In this document: in pieces, positions 1 to 9,357 of the stretch
How positions within the stretch are numbered: the stretch's first letter is position 1
Layout of the letters: each line of letters begins with the position of its first letter
Notes under the pieces: model-generated
What the model was told of the DNA's origin: nothing
Seen by the model: the letters and a program-made list of their open reading frames with translations, nothing else
Database searches by the model: none
Made by a program: the position numbers and the translations under genes
DNA from: Brevibacterium sp. RIT 803
Lineage (GTDB): Bacteria > Actinomycetota > Actinomycetes > Actinomycetales > Brevibacteriaceae
Length of the DNA: 64,000 nucleotides
Assembly: GCF_016892625.1 (NCBI RefSeq)
Contig: NZ_JAFEMW010000001.1
Location: 682,001-746,000 of the forward strand
Reading direction: 5' to 3'

Positions 1-1161
1 GAGTCCTTCCTCCCCAACATGAATGGGGTCACCCACTCACTCCTGCGCGTCCTCGACCATCTGGCCGACCGCGGCGACGACGTCCTCATCATCGCACCGG
101 GCACACGCCGCGACGGACCCAAGGAAGTCGCCGGAGCCCGCATCATCCGTGTTCCATCGATCGCCCTGCCGAAGTATCGTCGGGTCCGTGTGGCTCCCGG
201 CGGGGTCAGCCGCATCAAACGACTGCTGGAGAACTTCAACCCCGATGTCGTCCACCTGGCCAGCCCCTTCGTGCTCGGATGGCGGGGCGTCCTGGCCGCT
301 CAGAGCCTCGATCTGCCGACGGTGGCGATCTATCAGACCGAGGTGCCCGCGTATGCCGCGCGGTACGGCATGCACGGTATCGAGGCCATGCTGTGGTCGC
401 ATGTGCGCAACATCCATCAGCACGCCTCCCTGACTCTGGTCCCCTCGTCGTACACACTCAATCAGATGTCCGGACTCGGAGTCGCCGAGGTGGATCTGTG
501 GGCACGCGGGGTCGACTCCTCCCGCTTCGACCCCAGTCACCGATCAGAGGCCTGGCGCCGGTCCGTAGCTCCCAATGGTGAGAAGATCATCGGCTACGTC
601 GGTCGGCTCGCGGCCGAGAAGCAGGTTGAGGATCTGGCCGTTCTGGACGATGTGCCCGATTCGAAGCTCGTCGTCGTCGGCGACGGCCCGTGGCGAGCTC
701 GGCTCGAACGCTCACTGCCGAATGCGCACTTCGCTGGCTTCCTGGGTGGCGATGCTCTGGCCCAGGCGGTGGCGAGCTTCGACATCATGGTCGCCCCCGG
801 CGAGCTCGAGACCTTCTGCCAGACCATCCAGGAGGCCATGGCCTCCGAGGTGCCCGTCATCGCCCCCGCCCGAGGCGGCCCGATGGATCTCGTCGACTCC
901 TCCCACACCGGGTGGCTCTACACCCCGAAGGATCTGATGGCGATGCGCGGGCATGTCACGGACCTCCTCGGCGATGAGGCGAAGCGTCGGGCGTTCGGTG
1001 TCGCCGGACGTCATCAGGTGCTCAGCCGCAGCTGGAAGAGCGTGTGCTCACAGCTCATCGGCCACTATTCGCGGGCGATTGAGAACCCGCACCCGCAGGT
1101 TCTGGGCCGCGGCTTCACCGTGCAGACCGGTGCCGATGTCGAGGATTCCTCAAGCTTCTGA
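1..1161 (+). CDS. GT4 family glycosyltransferase (mannosyltransferase), 5' end outside window
   Basis: Glycosyltransferase family 4, GT-B fold, probably a GDP-mannose-dependent alpha-mannosyltransferase of the PimB/MgtA type that acts on cell-envelope lipids. The frame is open from base 1 and begins ESFLPNMNGV, which matches the ESFLP..NGV element normally near residue 10-20 of this family, so the ATG at 19 is internal and only a short N-terminus is missing. Further support: GYVGRLAAEKQ at the start of the nucleotide-binding domain and the EX7E motif in ELETFCQTIQEAMA, followed by APARGGPMDLV. The exact acceptor cannot be told from the sequence. It ends 87 bp before the convergent hydrolase gene. 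Confidence 0.88.
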   Translation, partial: ESFLPNMNGVTHSLLRVLDHLADRGDDVLIIAPGTRRDGPKEVAGARIIRVPSIALPKYRRVRVAPGGVSRIKRLLENFNPDVVHLASPFVLGWRGVLAAQSLDLPTVAIYQTEVPAYAARYGMHGIEAMLWSHVRNIHQHASLTLVPSSYTLNQMSGLGVAEVDLWARGVDSSRFDPSHRSEAWRRSVAPNGEKIIGYVGRLAAEKQVEDLAVLDDVPDSKLVVVGDGPWRARLERSLPNAHFAGFLGGDALAQAVASFDIMVAPGELETFCQTIQEAMASEVPVIAPARGGPMDLVDSSHTGWLYTPKDLMAMRGHVTDLLGDEAKRRAFGVAGRHQVLSRSWKSVCSQLIGHYSRAIENPHPQVLGRGFTVQTGADVEDSSSF

Positions 1162-1248
1162 GACCGATCAGCCTCCAGCGCGCACCTTGGCGTCGACAGC
1201 CCACGCTATGACGTGACCGCTCGATGCTGAGCTCTGGGCAGTCCAGTT

Positions 1249-1812
1249 TCAGGTGTGCGCAGCCCAGTCGTCGACGGTGAGCACCGTGGCCTGTTTGGGA
1301 AAGACCTTCTCCGTGAGCACCCGGTGGACCTCCTCATCCCGATCTGCACAGGCGTCGGAAAGCACCGTCAGGCGGAAGTCGAGGTCGGCGGCTTGCCGGA
1401 TGGTCGAGAGAACCACTCCACTGGTGGCGACGCCGGCGAGGATCAGAATGTCGGCACCGTAACCGCGCAGCAGAACTTCGAGATCGCTGCCGGTAAAGGC
1501 ACTGATGCGACGCTTCGTCACGATCGGTTCGCCCTCATGCCGTCCCAGTGTCTCGTGGATGCTCGTCGACGCGTGTGACTCATCGAGATCCCCGTGGGCG
1601 GCGATCTGCCCAAACGATGCGGTCTCCACGAGCTCCGGGTGCCCTTCCCGCAATGCCACGCGCACCCAGATGACAGGGATGCCCTTCTCTCTGGCAGCAG
1701 CGACAGCATCATGGGCACGTTCGAGGACGCCGGTCTTGGTGAAGGCCTCATCACCGGCGATGCCGTTCTGGAAGTCCATGGCGAGCAGGACGGGGCGATG
1801 GTTCGCAGCCAT
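1249..1812 (-). CDS. isochorismatase-family hydrolase lacking the usual cysteine
   Basis: A 187-residue single-domain protein of the isochorismatase/cysteine-hydrolase superfamily. The catalytic Asp is in LLAMDFQNG and the Lys in VTKRRISAF. Where nicotinamidase-like members have the nucleophilic Cys (GVATxxCV), this one reads GVATSGVVLST, so the Cys is replaced by Val; the codon is clear in the DNA. It may therefore be an isochorismatase-like ether hydrolase or a cofactor-independent variant rather than an amidase. A good Shine-Dalgarno (AAGGAG) precedes the ATG at 1812. Substrate unknown. It lies alone between the glycosyltransferase and the Lrp regulator and shows no obvious operon partner. 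Confidence 0.85.
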   Translation of the reverse strand: MAANHRPVLLAMDFQNGIAGDEAFTKTGVLERAHDAVAAAREKGIPVIWVRVALREGHPELVETASFGQIAAHGDLDESHASTSIHETLGRHEGEPIVTKRRISAFTGSDLEVLLRGYGADILILAGVATSGVVLSTIRQAADLDFRLTVLSDACADRDEEVHRVLTEKVFPKQATVLTVDDWAAHT

Positions 1813-1960
1813 TGTGTGTCTCCTTCGCGAGGGCGCAGCTCACCTGGTCCGGGAATCGAGGACCTCTTCTTCGCCGAGGATACTCCTCCCGATCGACTGC
1901 CCGCATCTGACCTGTTTCGGAGGGCATCCGCAATGCACACACCAGCGGCCGAGTAGAGAT

Positions 1961-2908
1961 CTAGGTGCTTCTGGTGTTGTTGCGTTTAGTCGTCGCGACC
2001 ACGACCGACATACTGCTGGAATCGACGTACTTTGTCCATTCTCGCGACCTCAAGAACGCGTCTACGAAATGACGGTCAACGACGTCGAACTTAAGGACAA
2101 AGGTCCAGTTTCCGGCAATTCGAACGGCATATTTGATCGTGTCGTCACCAACCAGCGCCTGAGTTGCGTGCTCGATATCTGAGTCCCGGACACGCAACCA
2201 CATGACGATCTCTGTCCGGAGCCCGAGGTGGCAGGGAGCAATCGCTGCACGAATCTGCAACTTCCCCTCGCGGCGGAGTCGATCCAACCTACGCTTGACA
2301 GTTGCAACCGACGTCCCGACCTGACGGGCGAGCTCGTCATAACTCTTCCTTCCATCCTCCTTCAATGCTTTGAGTATCGTGGCATCCTCGTCATCGAGAT
2401 CGATCTCGAAGCCCAACTTGAGCTCTGGAGCCTGCGGACAGGATTCGATGAGACCCTCGCGCTGTGCCGAGGTGAGCACACCCGGCCGCCAGATCCGAGC
2501 CGTCCTCAGGTAACAGAGGACGGGAAAAGCTTGCCACTGTGAAGCTCCGGGTATCGCTGGTATCTCGTCGAGGAGAAACTCTTCCTGCTCATTGACGGAC
2601 ACCGCCACCGCACCGATCACGTCACTGGTTCCGGTTGTCAGATGAACCCACATCGTCGAGTCGAGCTTGCCCAGTGCCATCGAGGTCATTCTCGCCTGTC
2701 CCGGGCCGCTGTTGATTGCAAGGACGAAACCATGGGCAGGCACATTGAACGCAACAATCTTCACGATGCCTTCGCTGATCAGAGCATTCCCTCGCCGGGC
2801 AACAGTCCTCTCATTCTCACCGATCGCCTCGGCGATCCTCTGCCAAGATGCACGGCCATCGATGTGGAGCGCCTCGAGAATCTTCTGATTCGTGTGATTT
2901 TCAGCCAC
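1961..2908 (-). CDS. Lrp/AsnC-family regulator with two tandem modules
   Basis: A 315-residue transcription factor about twice the length of a typical Lrp. Residues 5-60 (NQKILEALHIDGRASWQRIAE) and about 172-225 (DATILKALKEDGRKSYDELARQVGTS, broken here by neighbouring residues) are both AsnC-type winged helices, each followed by an AsnC ligand-binding-like half. The start is GTG at 2908 behind GGAGGG. It is divergent from the ABC/N-acylamino-acid operon beginning at 3051, so it most likely senses an amino acid or peptide product and controls that operon. A TATTCA-N5-TGAATA dyad lies between them. Ligand unknown. Confidence 0.88.
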   Translation of the reverse strand: MAENHTNQKILEALHIDGRASWQRIAEAIGENERTVARRGNALISEGIVKIVAFNVPAHGFVLAINSGPGQARMTSMALGKLDSTMWVHLTTGTSDVIGAVAVSVNEQEEFLLDEIPAIPGASQWQAFPVLCYLRTARIWRPGVLTSAQREGLIESCPQAPELKLGFEIDLDDEDATILKALKEDGRKSYDELARQVGTSVATVKRRLDRLRREGKLQIRAAIAPCHLGLRTEIVMWLRVRDSDIEHATQALVGDDTIKYAVRIAGNWTFVLKFDVVDRHFVDAFLRSREWTKYVDSSSMSVVVATTKRNNTRST

Positions 2909-2984
2909 TGCCCTCCCTCCTCATGCATAAAACAGTCATCAATGTGTCCGATATCACCATTGTGCGCGAATACATTGACCTCCA

Positions 2985-3001
2985 TATTCACTGACTGAAT
3001 A
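2985..3001. promoter_or_regulatory. candidate Lrp-type operator (dyad)
   Basis: TATTCA at 2985-2990 and TGAATA at 2996-3001 form a perfect six-base inverted repeat around CTGAC, 50 bp before dppB and 77 bp before the Lrp start. Fifteen to seventeen bp dyads of this type are typical of Lrp/AsnC sites. Assignment to the neighbouring regulator is inference. Confidence 0.4.
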
Positions 3002-3050
3002 CTGGACGCAGCCTCCACGGATGTGATGTGAGTCAACGACAGGAGTTCAT

Positions 3051-3995
3051 ATGGTTGGTTTCCTCATGCGCAGAGCCGCAGCCTTGATCCCCGTCCTCAT
3101 CGTGGTTGCGATAGTTACTTTCCTCCTCATCCATCTCATGCCCGGTGATGCCGCCGCAGTGATGCTGGGGCCGGAGGCCACCCCTGCCCAAGTCGAAACA
3201 CTTAGACAAAGCCTTGGCCTCAATGAGCCTCTCTACGCGCAGTTCTTCACGTGGGTTGTCAGCGCGCTGCAAGGCGATCTCGGCCAGTCGTTCTTCATCG
3301 GGCTCCCAGTAGCCACCGTCATCCAAGCCGCGTTGGCGCCGACAATCAACCTTGCGATCTTCGCTGAGATCATTGCCATCCTGGTCGGTGTGCCCGCAGG
3401 CATCGTCGCCGCCCGCAAACAGGGAACTGGAACAGACCAGACGGTGATGGTCGGAGCACTCCTCGGAATCTCGGTGCCCAGCTTCCTGCTCGGTCTCTTC
3501 CTCATGCTTATCTTTGGTGTTCTGCTCGGGTGGCTACCGGTCGCCGGGTACTCACCGCTCGAAGACGGAATTTTCGAAACGTTGAAGTACCTGCTCCTTC
3601 CCGCTATCGCCCTCGGCAGCATGCAGGCGGCACTGATCGCCCGAATGACACGCACCAGCATGCTCGAAACCCTGTCCAAGCCCTACCTGAAGACCGCGAA
3701 AGCCAAAGGGCTCTCGGGCAATCGCATCATCTACAAACATGCCCTGCGCAATGCGGCTATGCCCATCCTCACCACAATCGGGCAAACTCTCGGCACACTC
3801 GTCGCTGGGGCTGCCGTCGTGGAGACCGTGTTCAATGTTCCTGGTATCGGACAGCTGATCGTCAACTCAATCGAACGACGGGACATCGTCGTCATTCAAG
3901 GGGTCATCCTCCTCATCGCTGTGTCCTATGTCCTCATCAACTTCCTTGTCGACGTTCTCTACAGCGTCCTCGACCCGCGCGTGCGCTATTCCTGA
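3051..3995 (+). CDS. peptide ABC transporter permease, DppB type
   Basis: First membrane subunit (314 residues) of a dipeptide/oligopeptide (PepT family) importer. It has a hydrophobic N-terminal segment (residues 10-30), the long periplasmic-type loop with EATPAQVETLRQSLGLNEPL, and about six membrane segments. The ATPase-contact EAA loop is YLKTAKAKGLSGNRIIYKHA near residue 205. It starts at ATG 3051 after CAGGAG and begins an operon of eight genes that run to 12449 with very short gaps. The operon carries acylamino-acid enzymes, so the transported substrate is probably an N-acyl amino acid or small acylated peptide. Confidence 0.92.
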   Translation: MVGFLMRRAAALIPVLIVVAIVTFLLIHLMPGDAAAVMLGPEATPAQVETLRQSLGLNEPLYAQFFTWVVSALQGDLGQSFFIGLPVATVIQAALAPTINLAIFAEIIAILVGVPAGIVAARKQGTGTDQTVMVGALLGISVPSFLLGLFLMLIFGVLLGWLPVAGYSPLEDGIFETLKYLLLPAIALGSMQAALIARMTRTSMLETLSKPYLKTAKAKGLSGNRIIYKHALRNAAMPILTTIGQTLGTLVAGAAVVETVFNVPGIGQLIVNSIERRDIVVIQGVILLIAVSYVLINFLVDVLYSVLDPRVRYS

Positions 3996-4007
3996 GGAGG
4001 ACCAATT

Positions 4008-4895
4008 ATGACAGACACTATGACAGTCGGGTCTCTCAACCGCCTCAACAAAACCTACTCACGACGCTCGATGTTCCTCCGACGCTTCGGCGCACATAAG
4101 TTGGCGATGACCGGCGGCATCGTCCTGGCCATAGTCGTTGCCGTTGCCATCCTCGGCCCCGTGTTTGCTGGCGATCCTCTTACACTCAACCCGTCGCAAC
4201 GGCTCGCGCCGCCAAGCCTCGACCACCCCTTCGGCACGGACAACTACGGGAGAGACACCTTCGCAAGAGCCGTCGCCGGCGCCAGGGTCTCTCTCCTCGT
4301 CGGTGCGGTAACAGCCTTAATCACCTCGGTCCTTGGGGCGATCGTCGGGCTGTTCGCTGCGTACAATCGAATCGCCGACACCATCCTCATGCGTATCTCT
4401 GATGGCCTGATGGCATTCCCTGCCATATTGCTGGCCATCGCCATCATGGCCGCAATGGGCCAGCAGACATCAAATGTGATCATAGCGCTGAGCATTGTCT
4501 TCACTCCTTATGTCGCTAGGATCGTGCGTTCGGCGGCCCTCGTCGCCAAAGAACAGACCTATGTCGAAGCCTTGCGCTCGCAGGGGGCATCCCTGTTCCG
4601 GATTCTGTGGATCAACATATTTCCCAATGTCCTCTCGCCACTCATCGTTCAGGCTACGTTCGTGTTCGCCGATTCGATCATCACCGAGGCAGCGCTGAGC
4701 TTCCTCGGCGCTGGAGTCCCGCCACCGGCTCCGAGTTGGGGAAATATGCTCCTCGACGGAAAGACTCTGATTTACAGCGCATGGTGGATGACGGTGTTCC
4801 CCGGAGCGTTCATCATGTCGACGATCCTCGCCGTCAACCTCCTCGGTGATGGGCTCAGAGACCTCCTCGACCCGACCTTCAACCGCAGGAAGTGA
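4008..4895 (+). CDS. peptide ABC transporter permease, DppC type
   Basis: Second membrane subunit (295 residues), partner of the DppB-like protein. An N-terminal cytosolic stretch with RRFGAHKLAM precedes the first membrane helix, then FGTDNYGRDTFARAVAGAR, a hallmark of DppC/OppC permeases. The EAA loop is EQTYVEALRSQGASLFRILW near residue 182. The start ATG at 4008 follows GAGGAGG, 13 bp after the previous stop. The stop overlaps the GTG of the next gene, indicating coupled translation. Confidence 0.92.
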   Translation: MTDTMTVGSLNRLNKTYSRRSMFLRRFGAHKLAMTGGIVLAIVVAVAILGPVFAGDPLTLNPSQRLAPPSLDHPFGTDNYGRDTFARAVAGARVSLLVGAVTALITSVLGAIVGLFAAYNRIADTILMRISDGLMAFPAILLAIAIMAAMGQQTSNVIIALSIVFTPYVARIVRSAALVAKEQTYVEALRSQGASLFRILWINIFPNVLSPLIVQATFVFADSIITEAALSFLGAGVPPPAPSWGNMLLDGKTLIYSAWWMTVFPGAFIMSTILAVNLLGDGLRDLLDPTFNRRK

Positions 4896-5911
4896 GCACC
4901 ACGATGACCAAGCTGCTGGACGTAATCGATTTGCGCACGAGCTTCGACACTGAGCATGGCACAGTAACAGCCGTTGACGGAGTCTCCTTCAGTGTTGCCC
5001 AGGGCGAAGTCGTCGGCATCGTCGGTGAGTCCGGGTGTGGAAAGAGTGTGACTGCCGAGTCGATCCTCCAACTCCTCGACCCCTCGTCAACGCGCTATTC
5101 GGGACAGATGAACTTCGACGGTGAGGATCTGCTTACTTTCGGCGAAGAAGCGATGCGTCGAATTCGTGGGAACCGGATCGCGATGATCTTCCAGGACCCG
5201 ATGAGCGCGCTCAACCCGGTATTCACGATTGGCGACCAGCTCACCGAGGCAGTCCTCGCCCATAGGAAAATCGGCAAGCGCAGCGCACGGTCAGCGGCCG
5301 TCGACCTCCTCGACAAGACTGGAATCCCCGAGCCGGAAAGACGGATGAGACAATATCCACACCAGCTCTCCGGGGGGCAACGTCAACGTGTGATGATCGC
5401 GATGGCTCTGTCCTGCGATCCGGAACTGCTCATCGCCGATGAGCCGACGACGGCTCTCGATGTCACCACACAGGCGCAGATCCTCCGACTGCTCATCGAA
5501 CTCAAAGACGAGTTCAACGCCGGCATTCTCTTCATCACTCATGACCTCGGCGTCGTAGCCGAGATCTGCGACCGTGTTGTCGTCATGTATTTGGGCGAGG
5601 TCGTCGAATCCACGGATGTTCACACCCTGTTCGACAACCCGGCACATCCCTACACTCGAGGGCTGATGGCTTCGACCCCAGATGTCGGTTCCGATCCCAG
5701 CGCGGACCTTCCAATCATTCCAGGATCCGTCCCGACATTGCACAATGTGCCTAGCGGGTGCCGTTTCGCCGATCGATGTCCTTTCGCACTACCGGAATGT
5801 CGTGAGAGAACTGTCGAACTCGAAGTTCTCTCACCCGACCACACGTCACGGTGTATCCGCAGCCAGGAGCTCATCGGAAATTCTCCAGTGAAGGACGGAA
5901 TGGCCAGATGA
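4892..5911 (+). CDS. peptide ABC transporter ATPase, DppD type
   Basis: Full-length OppD/DppD-type ATPase (339 residues). Walker A is GESGCGKS near residue 47, the signature LSGGQRQR, Walker [13 protein letters not shown], and the H-loop ITHD. The C-terminal oligopeptide-transporter domain has the cysteine pattern [15 protein letters not shown], which in this family can hold an iron-sulfur cluster. The start GTG at 4892 overlaps the previous stop; an in-frame ATG at 4904 is an alternative. The stop overlaps the next ATG as ATGA. Confidence 0.92.
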   Translation: MSTTMTKLLDVIDLRTSFDTEHGTVTAVDGVSFSVAQGEVVGIVGESGCGKSVTAESILQLLDPSSTRYSGQMNFDGEDLLTFGEEAMRRIRGNRIAMIFQDPMSALNPVFTIGDQLTEAVLAHRKIGKRSARSAAVDLLDKTGIPEPERRMRQYPHQLSGGQRQRVMIAMALSCDPELLIADEPTTALDVTTQAQILRLLIELKDEFNAGILFITHDLGVVAEICDRVVVMYLGEVVESTDVHTLFDNPAHPYTRGLMASTPDVGSDPSADLPIIPGSVPTLHNVPSGCRFADRCPFALPECRERTVELEVLSPDHTSRCIRSQELIGNSPVKDGMAR

Positions 5912-6726
5912 CACTCGAACAGACTGTGTTGGAAGCGCGAAATCTGACTAAGACCTTCGTCACTCGATCGCCCATGGGACGCACTGTGGCCGAGACGAAA
6001 GCAGTGGATCAGGTGAGTCTGTCTCTGACAGCAGGAAGAACCTACGCGCTCGTCGGGGAGTCGGGGTCGGGCAAGTCAACGACCGGTCGCCTGCTTCAAG
6101 GGCTCATCACACCAACGGCAGGCGAAGTGATTGTCAGTGCCGCAGATGGGTCAAAGTTGACGCAGAACACCAAGCGTTCAAATCGGGATGTGCAGATGAT
6201 CTTCCAGGACCCCTACTCCTCTCTCAACCCGCGCCGTCGCATCCGCAGCATTCTCGAAGAGTCTCTGCGCATCATCGGCGAAAAGGATCCGACAACGCTG
6301 CGTTCCAAGGTCGACGAAGCCCTTTCAGCAGTGGGCTTTTCGGATGAGCACGCCCAGCGCTACCCTCACGAGTTCTCCGGAGGGCAACGGCAGAGGATCG
6401 GCATCGCCCGTGCACTTGTCGCCTCGCCTCGGATCATCATCTGCGATGAACCCGTGTCGGCACTCGACGTCTCGATCCAAGCACAAATCCTCAACCTGCT
6501 TCGCAGCCTGCAGGCTGATCTTGGACTCGCTTACCTCTTCATCACCCACGACATGTCCGTCGTCCGTTACCTCGCTCACCGAGTCGGCGTCATGCATCAG
6601 GGAAAGATCGTCGAAGAGGCAGACACCGCAGAATTGTTCGCCAACCCACAGCACGACTACACGAAGCGCCTTCTCGCCTCCGTACCGATCCACCACCCGT
6701 CCCAGAGAACCACTGCAAAGGGCTGA
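5908..6726 (+). CDS. peptide ABC transporter ATPase, DppF type
   Basis: Second ATPase (272 residues) of the importer. Walker A GESGSGKST, signature FSGGQRQR, Walker B IICDEPVSALDVS and ITHD are intact. It is shorter than DppD because the C-terminal cysteine-bearing oligopeptide domain is absent; the protein ends soon after the ABC domain. I chose ATG 5908, which overlaps the DppD stop; an upstream in-frame ATG at 5851 lies deep inside dppD and is unlikely. The two ATPases form a heterodimer under the DppBC permeases. Confidence 0.9.
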   Translation: MTLEQTVLEARNLTKTFVTRSPMGRTVAETKAVDQVSLSLTAGRTYALVGESGSGKSTTGRLLQGLITPTAGEVIVSAADGSKLTQNTKRSNRDVQMIFQDPYSSLNPRRRIRSILEESLRIIGEKDPTTLRSKVDEALSAVGFSDEHAQRYPHEFSGGQRQRIGIARALVASPRIIICDEPVSALDVSIQAQILNLLRSLQADLGLAYLFITHDMSVVRYLAHRVGVMHQGKIVEEADTAELFANPQHDYTKRLLASVPIHHPSQRTTAKG

Positions 6727-6729
6727 ACA

Positions 6730-7845
6730 TTGAACATCGAAAAGATCACCGTCCGCCGCGCCGAGCTCGACCTCATCACGCCCTTCACGACCAGCTTTTC
6801 CACTCAGTCCAATCGTGACTTCCTCATCGTCGAGGCCACCTCCGGTGCCAAGACAGGGTTCGGCGAATGCGGTGCATTCGCGTACCCCTACTACTCAGAG
6901 GAATACACCTCCGGCTGCGAACTCGTGCTCATCGAGCAACTCATCCCTCTCCTCATTGGTGCCGAAATCACTCATCCGCGCGAAATCCGTGACATTCTGG
7001 CGCCAATCAAGCGCAACAACATGGCCAAGGCTGCCGTGGAAGGAGCGATCTGGGACCTCTGGGCAAAGACGCAGGGCATCTCCCTGGCGAAAGCCATCGG
7101 AGGGACGAAGAGATCTGTCGAAGTCGGACTCAGCGTCGGAATCAAGGAGTCAGAGAACCAACTCGTCGATTTCGTGTCCGAAGCTGTCGACGAGGGCTTC
7201 GCCAGAATCAAGGTCAAAATCAAGCCCGGGGCCGATCTGTCCTTCCTGCGCGCTGTGAGAGCCGAACATCCCGATGTCCCCCTCATGGCCGACGCAAACA
7301 ACGCCTACACACTGGCCGACACCGACCACCTCCGACATCTCGATGAACTCAATCTCACGATGATCGAACAGCCACTTGCTCACGACGACATCGTCGACCA
7401 CCGTCATCTTCAGCAGGCACTTCGCACACCCATCTGCCTCGACGAGAGCATCCATTCCCTCGCCGACACACGGAAGGCCATCGAACTGGGCAGCTGCCGA
7501 ATCATCAACATCAAGATCGGACGCGTCGGAGGAATCAACGAAGCAAAGGACATCGAGGCGCTGTGCCGAGACGAAGGTCTTGACGTGTGGTGCGGAGGAA
7601 TGCTCGAATCCGGCATCGGCCGGGCCCACAACCTTGCAATCGCCTCACTCCCCGGTTTCACTCTGCCAGGAGATACCGCACCATCTGCTCGCTACTGGAA
7701 GAGAGATGTCATCATCCCAGAAGTCACAATGAACCGTGGCAGCGTCGACGTCCCGCAAGGACTCGGCATAGGTTTCGATATCGATGTGGCAGAACTCGAG
7801 GCCATCACCACGTCCGAGCACTCGGTCGAGGTCGACGGTCGATGA
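6730..7845 (+). CDS. enolase-superfamily N-acylamino-acid racemase / o-succinylbenzoate synthase-like
   Basis: A 371-residue muconate-lactonising-subgroup enolase. All catalytic elements of the NSAR/OSBS family are visible: KVK at residues 161-163, Asp188 in MADANNAY, Glu213 in MIEQPL, Asp238 in CLDES, and Lys262 in NIKIGR. In this family the same fold makes o-succinylbenzoate or racemises N-succinyl/N-acyl amino acids. No menaquinone genes are near, whereas a peptide importer, an amidase and a D-aminoacylase-like protein are in the same operon, so racemase activity on N-acyl amino acids is the better reading (inference). A dipeptide epimerase role is possible. The start appears to be TTG at 6730, three bases after the previous stop. 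Confidence 0.82.
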   Translation: MNIEKITVRRAELDLITPFTTSFSTQSNRDFLIVEATSGAKTGFGECGAFAYPYYSEEYTSGCELVLIEQLIPLLIGAEITHPREIRDILAPIKRNNMAKAAVEGAIWDLWAKTQGISLAKAIGGTKRSVEVGLSVGIKESENQLVDFVSEAVDEGFARIKVKIKPGADLSFLRAVRAEHPDVPLMADANNAYTLADTDHLRHLDELNLTMIEQPLAHDDIVDHRHLQQALRTPICLDESIHSLADTRKAIELGSCRIINIKIGRVGGINEAKDIEALCRDEGLDVWCGGMLESGIGRAHNLAIASLPGFTLPGDTAPSARYWKRDVIIPEVTMNRGSVDVPQGLGIGFDIDVAELEAITTSEHSVEVDGR

Positions 7846-9329
7846 GCGCGCACACGACACCAGACATCAACCTTGACGACTCAACAGCTCTCGGCCTCGT
7901 CGCTGGTGTCCATCGCGGTGAGTTCACAGCCGTCCGGGTGGTCACTTCACATCTTGAACGTATCGACGCTGCGAATCCGAGTGTCAATGCTCTACTCGAT
8001 GTTCATCCTGAGGCAGCCCTAGCCGAGGCACAGCGAATCGATGAGCTGTCCCTCAACGAACGGCAGAGTCTGCCTCTGGCAGGTCTGCCTGTAGCGGTGA
8101 AGGATCTCATTCCCGCCGCTGGGTTTCGCCATACCCAGGGCAGCTCGATTTTCGCGAATCGAGTTGCGACACGAGACCATATCCTCGTCGAGCGCATGAA
8201 GCGTGCCGGTGCGGTGGTCGTGGCGAAGTCGAACACCCCGGAATTCGGACTGGGCTCGCATACATTCAATGAGGTCACAGGGCTCACTCGCAACCCGTAT
8301 TCCCTCGATCATTCAGCCGGAGGAAGTTCTGGCGGAGCGGCGGCGGCCCTCGCTTCCCGCATGCTTCCCATCGCAGACGGCAGCGACACGGGCGGCTCAC
8401 TGCGCAACCCGGCTTCCTTCTGCAATGTCGTCGGACTGCGCCCTTCCCTGGGAACCATCCCCAACTCCCCCAACGGCTTAGCGTACGGGACGCTCTCGGT
8501 CAAAGGCCCTATGGCTCGAACGGTAAGAGACACCGCTCGACTATTGGCGAACATGGTCGGGTTCAGCCCTGCCGACCCATTCTCCTACACCGTCGACACT
8601 GCTGCCTTGGAGGAAGTGGCAACGTCACCCTTAGGCTCCTCGCTTGGGGAACCAATGATCACCGCCGCGTATTCGCTGGACTTCTCAGGAATGTTTCCCG
8701 TCGCCGATTCGGTCAGGTCCGTCGTGGAGGCAGCGGTGGCCGAACTCTCCGGCGCGGATTTCGAAATCAAGCGTGCACATCCGCTTCTGCCTGAAGCCAA
8801 AGAAGCCTTCCGCACCTTGCGCGGTCTGCAGATGTTAGCAAGCCTGGGACCCATCGCGGATGACCACAGCGGTCGAATGAAAGATGACGCCCTGTGGAAC
8901 ATAGAAGCTGGACGTCGTGTCACCGGCCAAGAAGCGTCCGCCGCACTGACAGCGCAGTCTCAATCGTGGTCGGCAATGGCTGACTTCCTGCAGACAGTGG
9001 ACGTTCTCATCACCCCGACGGTTCAAGTTCCTCCCTTTGACGCTCGAATGCGCTATCCCCGGCAGATCGACGGGACTCAGATGTCGGACTACCTCGACTG
9101 GATGACGCTTCCCAGCATCATCACAACGACAAACCATCCGGCGATCTCGGTTCCAGTGGGTTTCACCAACATGGGACTGCCTGTGGGGATTCAGCTCGTC
9201 GGACGATTCCGCGATGAAGCCAGGCTGCTCGAGATCGCCAAGCGGGTCGAAGACCGCATCGGTTCATGGAATTCTGTCCCGGACATCAATCGAACACGGC
9301 CTCTTGACCAGTTTCCAGACATCCGCTGA
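7842..9329 (+). CDS. amidase signature family amidohydrolase
   Basis: A 495-residue amidase. The Ser-cisSer-Lys triad is visible: Lys in VAVKDLIPAAG, the glycine/serine loop GGSSGGAAAALA, and the nucleophile region DTGGSLRNPA. ATG 7842 overlaps the previous stop (ATGA); longer open frame upstream is only readthrough of the racemase gene in another frame. Within the operon it could remove an amide or amide-linked group from imported N-acyl amino acid amides before racemisation or deacylation; this is inference. It is not GatA: no gatB or gatC lie nearby and the gene is embedded in a catabolic operon. Confidence 0.88.
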   Translation: MSAHTTPDINLDDSTALGLVAGVHRGEFTAVRVVTSHLERIDAANPSVNALLDVHPEAALAEAQRIDELSLNERQSLPLAGLPVAVKDLIPAAGFRHTQGSSIFANRVATRDHILVERMKRAGAVVVAKSNTPEFGLGSHTFNEVTGLTRNPYSLDHSAGGSSGGAAAALASRMLPIADGSDTGGSLRNPASFCNVVGLRPSLGTIPNSPNGLAYGTLSVKGPMARTVRDTARLLANMVGFSPADPFSYTVDTAALEEVATSPLGSSLGEPMITAAYSLDFSGMFPVADSVRSVVEAAVAELSGADFEIKRAHPLLPEAKEAFRTLRGLQMLASLGPIADDHSGRMKDDALWNIEAGRRVTGQEASAALTAQSQSWSAMADFLQTVDVLITPTVQVPPFDARMRYPRQIDGTQMSDYLDWMTLPSIITTTNHPAISVPVGFTNMGLPVGIQLVGRFRDEARLLEIAKRVEDRIGSWNSVPDINRTRPLDQFPDIR

Positions 9330-9357
9330 GCGAGGGGCTCGGGAAGGAACTCATCTC

